Assembly: GCA_018268755.1 (NCBI GenBank)
Contig: JAFDVW010000014.1
Location: forward strand, 117,344-181,343
Direction of reading: 5' to 3'
DNA length: 64,000 bases
Origin: Acidobacteriota bacterium
Lineage (GTDB): Bacteria; Acidobacteriota; Terriglobia; Terriglobales; Acidobacteriaceae
The notes beneath the pieces were generated by a model, which was not told the origin of the DNA, did not search any database, and was given only the letters and a program-made list of their open reading frames with translations. Below, in pieces: positions 54,503 through 62,933 of this stretch. The translations under genes and the position numbers were made by a program. The stretch's first letter is position 1. The number at the start of each line of letters is the position of its first letter.

Positions 54503-55117
54503 ATGCAACCATTCCGCGTACATCAGGGCAAAGCCGCGCCGCTTTATCGCGCCAACGTCGATACCGACCAGATCATTCCCAAGCAGTTTCTCAAGCGCAT
54601 TGAGAAGACCGGCTTCGGCGAGTTTCTGTTCTATGACTGGCGCAAGACAGAGGAAGGCAAGCCGGTGGCATCGTTCGTGCTGAACCAGCCGCAGTATGAC
54701 GGGGCCAGCATCCTGATTGCGGGGAAAAATTTCGGCTGCGGCTCCTCGCGCGAGCACGCCGTCTGGGCGCTGGCCGACTACGGATTCCGCTCCGTGATTG
54801 CTTCGTCGTTTGCCGACATCTTCGCCAATAACTGCACCAAGAACGGTGTGGTCACGGTGGCGCTGAGCGAAGAGCAAGTCGCGGAACTGGCCAGGCGCGC
54901 GGAAAAGCCGGGATACGAACTTACCGTAGATTTAGAGCAGCTGAAAGTGCGCGACGCCCAGGGTTTCGAGGCCGGTTTCACCCTGGATGAATTTGTCCGC
55001 CACTGCCTGCTCGAAGGTCTGGACGACATTGGCCTGACCCTGCAGCATGAGGCGGACATCGCGGCCTATGAAGCGAAGCACCCGCTGAGCCAGGCGGTGG
55101 CGAACCTTAGCTTCTAG
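54503..55117 (+). CDS. leuD: 3-isopropylmalate dehydratase small subunit
   Basis: A 204-residue swivel-domain protein: APLYRANVDTDQIIPKQFLK, FGCGSSREHAVWAL and SFADIFANNCTKNG are LeuD hallmarks. It pairs with LeuC; the two genes are 24 bp apart and co-transcribed. No leuA or leuB is in the window. Confidence 0.97.
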   Translation: MQPFRVHQGKAAPLYRANVDTDQIIPKQFLKRIEKTGFGEFLFYDWRKTEEGKPVASFVLNQPQYDGASILIAGKNFGCGSSREHAVWALADYGFRSVIASSFADIFANNCTKNGVVTVALSEEQVAELARRAEKPGYELTVDLEQLKVRDAQGFEAGFTLDEFVRHCLLEGLDDIGLTLQHEADIAAYEAKHPLSQAVANLSF

Positions 55118-55204
55118 AGCTCTTCTTCCATTGTCATTGTGTCGCCAGGAAATCCTTCGCGCTCTGTTCTAGCCATGACCGAAGAACCGGGAGCCGGGAA
55201 AAAG

Positions 55205-57667
55205 CTATACCGGCGGGCCGGGCGGAGCGGGCGTAGGCCGGAGCTTCGGCGTGTTCTGCGCCGGGTTTTGCAGAAACAATTCAATCTCGTGCGCCAGCCG
55301 CTGCATGGCTGCGTCGCTTTCCGCGTTCCCCACCGCGCTTTGTACCAATTTGACTCCCGCCAGCGCCAGGCTTCGCACTTCAGGTGTCGCACCGCCGTCG
55401 ACAGCTAGATTCATCAGGCGTTCGGCGATCTCGGTGCGCACCACATCGCGCAACGCCTTCTGGGAAGGAGTGGACGCTGGTGCGGAAAAACCGGCATCGA
55501 CCAGCTCTGCGATGACCGATTCCGGCGAGGGCGCGTTCGCCGCTTGCCGGGAGATGATGGCCAGACGTTGCAAGCGCTGCGCGTCCAGCAAACCTCCGGC
55601 AACAATTCCCGCCACGGCCCGCGCCCCGTCTTCCGGGCTGAACAGGTAGCTGGCGGACGAGGTGAAGCTTTCCGGGTTGGGCGCGGCGTTGCCCACCGGG
55701 CCAAGGTGCTCCCACAATGTTGCCGGCACCTCGAGTTCCGCCGGCCGCAATGCGGCCAGCACCAGCGAAACCGCCTGCTTCTGGCTCTCGGCCGGCCAAA
55801 GGACAATTGGCGGCTGCCCATCTCCCGCCACGGACAAAGGAATCTTCGCGCCGCCGATCACATTGATGGCCGCGTCCAGCGCGTAGCGATGAAACAGGTA
55901 CACCAGGGGAAAGCGCGCCGTGAGCAGCGAGTTGGGTTCGCCCGGACGCAGCATCTGCGGGCCATAGTTTTTGAGCAGCGCATCGCGCACCGGCAGGACT
56001 TCCTCGAGCCAGGTGACCGGATCGGGCCCATCGTCATACGAATTCCAGCGCGGATCGTTGTAATCCCCCCACACAATGCCCTTCGCAATCGAGCCCTGCA
56101 CAATCGCGTTCAGCCGCGCTTTCTCCTGTTCCGGTGTAGTGTTCGGCTTGCGCTGGCTGTATCCCCATGCAATGGCGAAGCGGTCATAGCTGCCCACTCC
56201 CTGCATGTAGGCGTCGGAGAGGTCGGCGCTGCCGTCAGCCCGTAGGCGAATGCGCGGCGCGAAGTAATCCATCACCGAGCCCCGCCCGTACGTGCTGGCG
56301 AGGAAGTTGTGGTCGAGGCCGAGGATGTGGCCGACCTCATGGCAGGTAAGCAAGGCCAGACGAATAGTCATCACCTTCTCCGCGCTGGTCTGCGGGTCGA
56401 GATTATCCAGCGCCGCGAAAGAGTCCAGCGCGGGCTCAGCGTTTTTCCCGGAGGGCACACTGGCTTGCCAGTAATTGCCCGCGGTGCGCATGCGGTGCGA
56501 ATCGAGCTGCACTCCCGCATGCAGAATTTCTCCCGTGCGCGGATCATCATGGGTCTGCCCCACCGACCAGCCGCGGCCGGAGCGGTTGGTCCATTGAATG
56601 GTCGGATAGCGCACATCCATGGGACTGGCGCCTTCCGGCAAATCTTCCACGCGGATGGCATCCTTGAATCCGGCCTGCTCGAAAGCCTGGTTCCACCACA
56701 ACGTGCCCTGGCGCGCGGCCGAACGCACCGGCTCGGGAATGGCGCGGTCCAGATAGAAGGTGATGGGCTTGACCGGTTCGCTGAGCGCGGCATTGTGATC
56801 TTTTTTCTGCAAACGCCAGCGCGCCGCCAGACACCGGGTCAGCGGCTGGTCAAAAGGTTGCGAGAAATCCTGAAACACCTCGCCGCCAATGCCCACCCGG
56901 GGATCGCACTCGCGCGGCTCAAAGCCCGGCGCTGGCAACGCCAGGAAGGAGTGATGTTCGCGCAGGGTGATGACATGCGGCTCAGGCTGGTTCCAGTAGC
57001 TGTTGGAATCGGAGGTGAAGGTAAGCAAGGCCTCCACTTCCGTGTTCAGGGGGAAACTGCCGGAGCTCTCGAGATCGATGACGCTGCGCTCTTCGTCCAC
57101 GCGCCAGCTGGAGCCGAGATCGGCGGCCGGTGCGCCATTCACCGCCACCGGGGCGCGCAGCATGGAGAGCATATCGACGGCATCGTGCAAAAACAGCGGT
57201 GTCGCATTTACCAGCAGAGTGCCATTCTGTTCGGCTTCGATGGGCAAAGCGCCAAGAACGGAAGTCGGGAAGCTCAGCTCCACCGAGCGCTGCAAGTCGG
57301 GACTGCCCTTGGAGGCGCGGAAGCTGGTGTTCTCTTTGATCAGCAGTACGCGCGGGCCCACGCGGCGAAAGCGGCACAATCCCTGGCCACCGAACGAACT
57401 GCGGTCGGCCGACATGCGGGTGGAACCAATGCCGCTGCCCAATCCGGTGAAATAGAGAAATTCGCGATCCAGCGCGGCCGGGGAAAGCGCGAAAAGAATT
57501 TCACCCTTCTTTTCGTCCCAATAGTAGGGGAGAAAGCCATCCTGCTTTTTCAGGTGGGCCACACGAGCGGAGAAGCTGGAATTTTCCGAGGCCGGTTGGG
57601 TCTGGGCGAGCGCGGCAAAAAAGGCGGCAAGCAGGAGGACCGGGAGCAGGCGGAGCATACGCAACAT
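55205..57667 (-). CDS. Secreted zinc-dependent metalloprotease (DUF5117-type)
   Basis: About 820 residues with a signal peptide (LLPVLLLAAFFAALA). The zinc site HEVGHILGLDHN (HExxHxxGxxH, near residue 443) is of the metzincin type, and IRLRADGSADLSDAYMQ and SVMDY (Met-turn) follow. The N-terminal part (GEILFALSPAALDREFLY) fits the DUF5117/DUF5118 proteases of Bacteroidota and Acidobacteriota. ATG at 57667 taken as start; TTG at 57673 and ATG at 57658 are alternatives. Divergent from the FGE-like gene. Confidence 0.88.
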   Translation of the reverse strand: MLRMLRLLPVLLLAAFFAALAQTQPASENSSFSARVAHLKKQDGFLPYYWDEKKGEILFALSPAALDREFLYFTGLGSGIGSTRMSADRSSFGGQGLCRFRRVGPRVLLIKENTSFRASKGSPDLQRSVELSFPTSVLGALPIEAEQNGTLLVNATPLFLHDAVDMLSMLRAPVAVNGAPAADLGSSWRVDEERSVIDLESSGSFPLNTEVEALLTFTSDSNSYWNQPEPHVITLREHHSFLALPAPGFEPRECDPRVGIGGEVFQDFSQPFDQPLTRCLAARWRLQKKDHNAALSEPVKPITFYLDRAIPEPVRSAARQGTLWWNQAFEQAGFKDAIRVEDLPEGASPMDVRYPTIQWTNRSGRGWSVGQTHDDPRTGEILHAGVQLDSHRMRTAGNYWQASVPSGKNAEPALDSFAALDNLDPQTSAEKVMTIRLALLTCHEVGHILGLDHNFLASTYGRGSVMDYFAPRIRLRADGSADLSDAYMQGVGSYDRFAIAWGYSQRKPNTTPEQEKARLNAIVQGSIAKGIVWGDYNDPRWNSYDDGPDPVTWLEEVLPVRDALLKNYGPQMLRPGEPNSLLTARFPLVYLFHRYALDAAINVIGGAKIPLSVAGDGQPPIVLWPAESQKQAVSLVLAALRPAELEVPATLWEHLGPVGNAAPNPESFTSSASYLFSPEDGARAVAGIVAGGLLDAQRLQRLAIISRQAANAPSPESVIAELVDAGFSAPASTPSQKALRDVVRTEIAERLMNLAVDGGATPEVRSLALAGVKLVQSAVGNAESDAAMQRLAHEIELFLQNPAQNTPKLRPTPAPPGPPV

Positions 57668-57700
57668 AGGCAAGTTTTATACATGAGGGGCCAGTCAATT

Positions 57701-57706
57701 TAAAAT
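57701..57706 (+). promoter_or_regulatory. Candidate -10 box of the FGE-like gene
   Basis: TAAAAT lies 11 bp before the ATG at 57718, placing a transcription start almost at the start codon. This would be a leaderless or very short-leader mRNA; no ribosome site is present, which agrees. Confidence 0.35.
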
Positions 57707-57717
57707 CACTGGCGAAT

Positions 57718-58470
57718 ATGACCGGCGCTCCACATTCTCCCGAGAAGCCTCAGATTTTCGATCTGGCGCAGTTCCTCGAAACTCTGGTTACGATTCCTGC
57801 CGGCTGGTTCTTTATGGGATCGGAGGTGGGGCAGGACAATGAGCGCCCCATCCACCAGGTTTGGGTGGATGCCTTGCAGCTTGCGCCTTGCCAGGTGACC
57901 AATGCCGAATACGCGGCGTTCGCAAAGGCCACCGGACACGCGGTTCCTCCGTTCTGGAGTGATTCCAATTTCAACGATCCGCGGCAGCCGGTGGTCGGGG
58001 TCTCGTGGTTCGACGCTGTGAAGTTTTGTGATTGGTTAAGCGGAATTTCCGGACGCCATTTTCGTCTGCCTACGGAAGCGGAGTGGGAGCGAGCGGCGCG
58101 CGCCGGCGTGGAAGGCGAGTTGTTTCCCTGGGGTGACGCTCCGCCACAATCGCTGCCGGACTATGAAACTCGCTGGAAGTCCGGGCCTGAGCCGGTGGGG
58201 CAGTACCCACCCAGCCCTTATGGCTTGTATGACATTTGCCAGAACGTGCATGAGTGGTGCAGCGACTGGTACCAGGCGGATTATTATGCGGTCTCGCCGG
58301 AGCGCAATCCGCAGGGCCCGGCGAATGGGACGAGGCGGGCCTCGCGTGGAGGCTCCTGGCGGCACCACATCAAGGTCACTCGCAGCGCGGCGCGATCCAG
58401 CATTCCACCCGAGTTTCAGTACGCAGATTATGGCTTTCGCGTAGCCTGCGACCTGCCCAAAGCTATGTAG
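57718..58470 (+). CDS. Formylglycine-generating-enzyme-like (SUMF1 family) protein
   Basis: A 250-residue protein with the FGE-sulfatase fold: TIPAGWFFMGSEVGQDNERP, CQVTNAEYAAFAKATG, PVVGVSWFDAVKFCDWL, LPTEAEWERAARAG, GLYDICQNVHEWCSDWY and SRGGSWRHH. Whether it has true FGE activity is uncertain, since the copper-binding cysteine pair of real FGE is not evident. Other members bind sugars or modify other substrates. No sulfatase gene is in the window. Confidence 0.85.
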   Translation: MTGAPHSPEKPQIFDLAQFLETLVTIPAGWFFMGSEVGQDNERPIHQVWVDALQLAPCQVTNAEYAAFAKATGHAVPPFWSDSNFNDPRQPVVGVSWFDAVKFCDWLSGISGRHFRLPTEAEWERAARAGVEGELFPWGDAPPQSLPDYETRWKSGPEPVGQYPPSPYGLYDICQNVHEWCSDWYQADYYAVSPERNPQGPANGTRRASRGGSWRHHIKVTRSAARSSIPPEFQYADYGFRVACDLPKAM

Positions 58471-58484
58471 GCCGGGATGTCCCC

Positions 58485-58600
58485 GTGTGGCGCGGGCGCC
58501 CTCGCCCGCGAAGAAAGCGCGGGCACTCCTGCCCGCGGAAGTCGGCCCGCGAAGGCCGCCCCGCGAAAGCTTCTGGCGGACAAGAGTGTCCGCCCCACGA
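58485..58600. repeat. Compound palindrome, family A copy 5 (inverted order)
   Basis: GTGTGGC then GCGGGC-GCCCTC-GCCCGC, a second GCGGGC-ACTCCT-GCCCGC, and then GGCGGACA-AGAG-TGTCCGCC with CCCCAC. The order is reversed relative to copies 1, 3 and 4. It lies between the convergent stops of the FGE-like gene and the holin-like gene. Confidence 0.8.
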
Positions 58601-58605
58601 GTGCT

Positions 58606-58956
58606 TTAATCCCGCTCCGGCTTCACGATCCACTTCAGCAGCAGGTTCACCAGGCTGAGCACGATGCTTCCCCAGAAGGCCGCGCCGAAGCTGGCCACGC
58701 GAAATCCGGGAACAAAGGCGGAGGCCAGTTCGATCATCACCGCATTGATGATCAGCCAGAAAATGCCCAGCGTAAGGATGGTTAGCGGCAGCGTCACCAG
58801 CTTGAGAAATGCGCCCAGCGTGGCGTTGACGAAACCGATGACCACCGCCGCCAGCAAAGCAGCCACCGCGCCGGTGATGATGAAGCCGGGCACCAGGCGG
58901 GAAACGATCCAGAGCGCCAGCGCACTCAGTACCCAGTTGAGAAGTATTCGCAGCAT
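58606..58956 (-). CDS. Small four-TM phage-holin-family-like membrane protein
   Basis: A 116-residue protein with four hydrophobic helices (LLNWVLSALALWIVSRLV, GAVAALLAAVVIGFVNATLG, LVTLPLTILTLGIFWLIINA, FWGSIVLSLVNLLLKWIV) and a polar gap PGFIITG. This is the common four-TM 'phage holin family' (Phage_holin_4_2) of bacterial chromosomes, whose members are not known to be true holins. No prophage genes surround it. Confidence 0.8.
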   Translation of the reverse strand: MLRILLNWVLSALALWIVSRLVPGFIITGAVAALLAAVVIGFVNATLGAFLKLVTLPLTILTLGIFWLIINAVMIELASAFVPGFRVASFGAAFWGSIVLSLVNLLLKWIVKPERD

Positions 58957-59020
58957 GCTTGCCTTCCGCCTGCAAATTTGTTAGCTATGCTAGCGAATTT
59001 GCGGCCCGGAGGAAACCCTT

Positions 59021-59407
59021 ATGTCAGCCACGCCTGGAATTACCCGTCTGGGGCAGATTGCGATCCATGTTCACGATCTCGATCGCGCCACTGCCTTTTA
59101 CCGGGACGTGCTCGGGCTGCGTCATCTATTTACCGCAGGTACGCTGGTGTTCTTTGATTGCGGCGGGGTGCGCTTCATGTTGAGCCGCCCGGAGAAGCCG
59201 GAGTTCGATCACCCCGGTTCCATCCTGTATTTCTCCGTGCCGGACATCCAGGCCGCTTATGCGCACATGAAAGAACGCGGCGCCAGCTTTGAGGATGAGC
59301 CCCACCTCATCGCCAAAATGCCCGACCATGATCTGTGGATGGTCTTCTTCCGCGATTCGGAGAACAACCTGCTGGGACTGATGAGCGAAGTCGCCCGCAA
59401 GGGGTAA
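59021..59407 (+). CDS. VOC-family (glyoxalase/bleomycin-resistance-like) protein
   Basis: A 128-residue protein of one VOC module pair: GQIAIHVHDLDRATAFYRDV at the N-terminus with metal ligand His, FFDCGGVRFMLS, ILYFSVPDIQAAYAHM and DHDLWMVFFRDSENNLLGL with a probable Glu ligand. Likely metal-binding enzyme or binding protein; substrate unknown. An in-frame family A palindrome follows its stop. Confidence 0.88.
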   Translation: MSATPGITRLGQIAIHVHDLDRATAFYRDVLGLRHLFTAGTLVFFDCGGVRFMLSRPEKPEFDHPGSILYFSVPDIQAAYAHMKERGASFEDEPHLIAKMPDHDLWMVFFRDSENNLLGLMSEVARKG

Positions 59408-59410
59408 CAA

Positions 59411-59486
59411 GATGTGGCGCGGGCGCCCTCGCCCGCGAAAAGCTGGCGGACAAGAGTGTCCGCCCCACAAAGTGTCCGCCCCACAC
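59411..59486. repeat. Compound palindrome, family A copy 6 (inverted order)
   Basis: GTGGC then GCGGGC-GCCCTC-GCCCGC and GGCGGACA-AGAG-TGTCCGCC, with CCCCACAAA and a partial repeat TGTCCGCCCCACA. It starts three bases after the VOC gene stop. Confidence 0.8.
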
Positions 59487-59529
59487 CTCTGATACCATGG
59501 AAATATCTTTTCCTGGCACGGAGGCTCTC

Positions 59530-59748
59530 ATGGAAGAAGTATCGGGACTGTCGGTCGGCGCGCGCCGCAATGAAGATATCGCTCTTGATCTGATGAAGTT
59601 TGTGGCGATGGCCACCGGCTACGGCAAGACCACCTCGACCGGCGTGGGTTTCCAGGGGACTGGCGCCGCTGCGAAACCGGAAGAGTACGCCGGGCAGCTG
59701 CTCGAGCTCTACGGCAAGTGCCTGTCCGCGGTGCAGGGCAAGAAATAG
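59530..59748 (+). CDS. Small conserved-looking hypothetical protein
   Basis: A 72-residue protein. Start at 59530 is chosen because GGAGG lies 5 nt upstream; an ATG at 59497 lacks a site. Contains ARRNEDIALDLMKFVAMATGYG and KPEEYAGQLLELYGKCLSAV, mostly helical. I do not recognise it. Downstream (59750-59960) is a short region with a family B repeat core at 59779-59796 and an AT-rich promoter-like stretch. Confidence 0.6.
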   Translation: MEEVSGLSVGARRNEDIALDLMKFVAMATGYGKTTSTGVGFQGTGAAAKPEEYAGQLLELYGKCLSAVQGKK

Positions 59749-59963
59749 TCGGTCATCTCGATTGGTGTAGGCGCGGGCCCTTCGACTACGCTCAGGACAG
59801 GCTGCCCGCGCAGGCATTGCCAGTCCTTTCCTAGCCATATCCTGCAGTACAAGCTCAATCATACCAATTGATCGCATAAAATGCTGATAAGTAAAGACTT
59901 ATAAATTTTCTAGATGATCTCCTGAATTAGGGGTTAAACTATCGGACATATCAGGAGATAAAA

Positions 59964-60251
59964 ATGCCCACCGCCGTACGTCCGGTTCGCCAAAAAATTT
60001 CCACTACCATCTCTCCTGCTGCCCTCGCCTATTTCGAACAGATCATCGCTTCCGGGGAAGCCCAAACCCTTGCCGAGGCCATTGATCTGTCTGTCGAACG
60101 TCTCCGCACTTACGAAAATCGGGAACGCCTTGAGAGCGACACCGCGGACTACTTTGCCCGCCTTTCGCCGGAGGCTCTGGCGGAAGAGACGTCTTTAGGC
60201 AATGCTCTGTCCCAAAGCGCCAGCGGAATCGATGTGGACCGTGAACCTTAG
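59964..60251 (+). CDS. Ribbon-helix-helix-like antitoxin
   Basis: A 95-residue protein preceded by GGAGATAAAA. Contains RQKISTTISPAALAYFEQII and AQTLAEAIDLSVERLRTYENR, compatible with a MetJ/Arc or MazE/ParD-type DNA-binding strand followed by two helices, then an acidic C-terminal tail for toxin binding. Sits 15 bp upstream of a MazF-like gene, same strand, as a toxin-antitoxin pair. Confidence 0.8.
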   Translation: MPTAVRPVRQKISTTISPAALAYFEQIIASGEAQTLAEAIDLSVERLRTYENRERLESDTADYFARLSPEALAEETSLGNALSQSASGIDVDREP

Positions 60252-60266
60252 GCAAGGGGCTGTTCA

Positions 60267-60626
60267 ATGGTGACCACCAAACCCCGTCGTGGAGAAATCT
60301 GGTCCGCCCTTTTAGCCGACGCGCCGAAACGCCACTGGGTCGTGATCGTTTCCCTCGATAGCCGCAACCTGAGCGACCGTGCCTCGTCTGTCCTGGTTGT
60401 GCCCTTTGGCAGCTATGGCGCGGAAGGCCCGACCACGACAGAATTCCAGCCGGGAGAAACCGGCCTCCCGGGTCCGTCCTTTCTCAAGGCCCATTTCATT
60501 CAGGTGCTGGAGAAGAAGTCTCTGCTCGAACGTATGCCACGCATGTTGTCGGCAAGCCGCATGAAAGATGTGGTAAGCATGATCCGCAGAGCGGTGGACC
60601 CGGATGCGGAGTGGCCGAGGAAGTGA
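60267..60626 (+). CDS. MazF/PemK-family endoribonuclease toxin
   Basis: A 119-residue protein. PRRGEIWSALLADAP and HWVVIVSLDSRNLSD, then SVLVVPFGSYG and GPSFLKAHFIQVLEKKSL form the MazF/PemK fold order (the GEIW start and the conserved S/T loop). It would cleave mRNA when free of the partner. The N-terminus follows the antitoxin stop by 15 bp. Confidence 0.85.
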   Translation: MVTTKPRRGEIWSALLADAPKRHWVVIVSLDSRNLSDRASSVLVVPFGSYGAEGPTTTEFQPGETGLPGPSFLKAHFIQVLEKKSLLERMPRMLSASRMKDVVSMIRRAVDPDAEWPRK

Positions 60627-60741
60627 GCTCGAAGAGCTTCACCACGGATATTGGAACTTCCCATGTTTTGCACAATTTTTCCAAAGAGCATAGCCAGCTT
60701 TCTATAGTGATATTGCGCAAAATGGTTGACACTAGAGAGTA

Positions 60742-62685
60742 ATGTCGAACCCCGGCGACTTCGCATACACCGTCAAGCAGCAGGCCGACATCGTCCGCAT
60801 TGTGGGCGACTACGTCAAGCTGAAGAAGGCCGGGGCGCAGAACTACTCAGGCCTGTGCCCGTTTCACGGCGAGAAGACCGCATCTTTTTCCGTGCACGCC
60901 ACGCGGCAGTTCTACCACTGCTTCGGCTGCGGGGTCTCCGGGGACGTCTTCAGCTTCGTGCAGAAGATCGAGAACATCACCTTTCCGGAGGCGGTGCGGC
61001 TGGTGGCGCAGAAGCTGAACATCCCTCTGCCCAAAGCCAACTACAGCAGTCCCGCCGAAGCCCAGGAAGCCCGGCTACGCACTGTGCTGCTGGAAGTCCA
61101 CGAAAAGGCGACTGCGTTTTTTCAGGAATGCCTGCGCCGTCCCGAGGGCGCCCATGCCCGCGAGTACCTGTCCGGGCGCGGCCTGGACGAAGAGACCATT
61201 CAGACGTTCCGCATCGGCTTTGCCCCGGACTCCGGCTTTCTTCTGCGCGACCGCCTGAAGGGCGAGTATGGGGAAGAAGTCCTGCGCGAGAGCGGGCTGT
61301 TTTCGTGGAAGGAAAACCCGGAGTTGCAAGCTCCTCGCTCCGCTCGGGATGACAAAGGCGAGCCCGGCGGCCAACGGCCAACCGCCAACGATCAACGGCC
61401 GGCCAGCAGCCAGAAACCCCCAACGGCCGCCGCCATGTATGCCAAGTTCCGCAATCGTGTGATGTTTCCCATTGCCAACGAAACGGGACGAGTCATCGCG
61501 TTTACCGGGCGCACGCTGGCGACCGACGAGAAGGCCGGACCCAAATATCTCAATTCGCCCGAGACCGCCATTTATTCCAAGTCGCGGGTGCTGTTCAATC
61601 TCGATCACGCCAAGGAAGCCATCCGCAAGCTGGATTACGCCATCCTGGTGGAAGGCCAGATGGATTGCATTGCCGTCTACGCCGCCGGCTTTCACAACGT
61701 GATTGCCAGCTCCGGCACGGCCTTCACAGAATTACAGGCCAAGCTGCTGGGACGCTTCAGTAAGAATGCAGTGGTGAACTTCGATCCCGATACCGCCGGC
61801 GCCAAAGCCACCGAACGCACCCTGGGCCTGCTGGTGGAAGAGGAATTTCAGATCAAAGTCCTGACCCTCGAGCCCGGTTTTGACCCCGATCTCTTCATCC
61901 GCCGCAAGGGCAAAGATGCGTACATCCAAGCGCTGAAAAGGTCGCAGGCGTACTTTGACTACCTCATCGAACGGGCCCGCGCGCAGTTTCCGGTGCGCAC
62001 GGCCGAAGGCAAGGTCAAGGCGGTCAATCACCTAATGCCGCACATTCAGCGGGTGCCCAGCCGCATCGTGCGTGACGGCCTGGCCGCCGAGATCGCCCAG
62101 AAACTGGGCATCGACTCCGCCGTGCTGCGCCAGGAATTGAAGCATGTGGCCGGCGAGCGCTCCTCCGCCGGCGTCAAATCTCCCATAGAGGCCCAAATCA
62201 CCGATGCCGAGAAGGTGCTGATTCGCGCCCTGGCTTCGGCCACCGAGATCCAGGTTGCCGAAGAACATACTTCCGCCCGCGATGGCGCGGAGGAAGAGTT
62301 CGACCCGGCGCGCCAGGCCCACTTCACGCTTTCCAGCGAGCGCTTGCATATCGGTTTGGGCACGGAAAGCTTGATGGAGGTCTTGCTTAACGCTCCGCCG
62401 GAAACTGCCGATGTGATGGGTCTGCCCCTGGGAGATGGCGACCGGGCTCTGTTGGCCGCTATCCTCATGAAAGAAGAGGAGATATTGACGCAGGGGGTGG
62501 TTGAAGGGGCAATCCGGGCACTGCGCCGGAAGCGCCTGAACCATCGCTTGCGGGAGATCGACCGGGCCCTCGATGGGCCGTCGCGTATCGCCGATCGTCA
62601 GCAGCGGCTGGCCTTGGCCGAGGAGCGGTTACGGGTCAAGCTGGCCCTGCGTGACCCCGGGCTGGCGGATGGGAGAACGGCCTGA
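60742..62685 (+). CDS. dnaG: DNA primase DnaG with in-frame insertion
   Basis: A 647-residue protein. Zinc-binding domain CPFHGEKTASFSVH ... FYHCFGCGVSGDVF, the RNA-polymerase core with YAKFRNRVMFPI and GRTLA, the TOPRIM motif ILVEGQMDCIAVYAAG, and an FDPDTAGAKATERTL segment are present. Synthesises RNA primers at the replication fork. Residues about 192-232 (ELQAPRSARDDKGEPGG followed by PTANDQRPASSQ) do not belong to the family; they lie in a loop between the zinc module and the core and look like repeat DNA read in frame. Followed by rpoD, as in many macromolecular synthesis operons. Confidence 0.95.
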   Translation: MSNPGDFAYTVKQQADIVRIVGDYVKLKKAGAQNYSGLCPFHGEKTASFSVHATRQFYHCFGCGVSGDVFSFVQKIENITFPEAVRLVAQKLNIPLPKANYSSPAEAQEARLRTVLLEVHEKATAFFQECLRRPEGAHAREYLSGRGLDEETIQTFRIGFAPDSGFLLRDRLKGEYGEEVLRESGLFSWKENPELQAPRSARDDKGEPGGQRPTANDQRPASSQKPPTAAAMYAKFRNRVMFPIANETGRVIAFTGRTLATDEKAGPKYLNSPETAIYSKSRVLFNLDHAKEAIRKLDYAILVEGQMDCIAVYAAGFHNVIASSGTAFTELQAKLLGRFSKNAVVNFDPDTAGAKATERTLGLLVEEEFQIKVLTLEPGFDPDLFIRRKGKDAYIQALKRSQAYFDYLIERARAQFPVRTAEGKVKAVNHLMPHIQRVPSRIVRDGLAAEIAQKLGIDSAVLRQELKHVAGERSSAGVKSPIEAQITDAEKVLIRALASATEIQVAEEHTSARDGAEEEFDPARQAHFTLSSERLHIGLGTESLMEVLLNAPPETADVMGLPLGDGDRALLAAILMKEEEILTQGVVEGAIRALRRKRLNHRLREIDRALDGPSRIADRQQRLALAEERLRVKLALRDPGLADGRTA

Positions 62686-62933
62686 TTTGTCCGGAAAATG
62701 GCAAACAGGAAGTGTGAAACGCGGCAATGGCCGGAAACATCTAAATAACAGGCAAGTTAGGGCGGGGTAAATGCAGTCAGCGGGAAATTTCGGGACCACC
62801 GGCCATGGGCAAACGCCCTTATCCCATGCTATACTTCATAGGTTTGTGCCGTCGCGGCATTCCGCAATCGCAACTTCCCACCGCTCAAATAGTTACGTGT
62901 CCTGGCAACAGGGCATGCAAAGGATAATCCGTC
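62686..62933. promoter_or_regulatory. dnaG-rpoD gap with candidate -10
   Basis: A 248-bp non-coding gap. TATACT at 62830-62835 could serve as a -10 for rpoD, without a clear -35. AAAGGA lies at 62919-62924 before the rpoD TTG. Confidence 0.35.

Noticed and set aside
52886..54877. 663-codon open frame opposite leuC and leuD
   Set aside because: Antisense shadow; leuC and leuD are certain from their motifs.
58606..58956. Prophage remnant suggested by the holin-like gene
   Set aside because: This family is widespread on chromosomes without phages and no other phage gene lies nearby.
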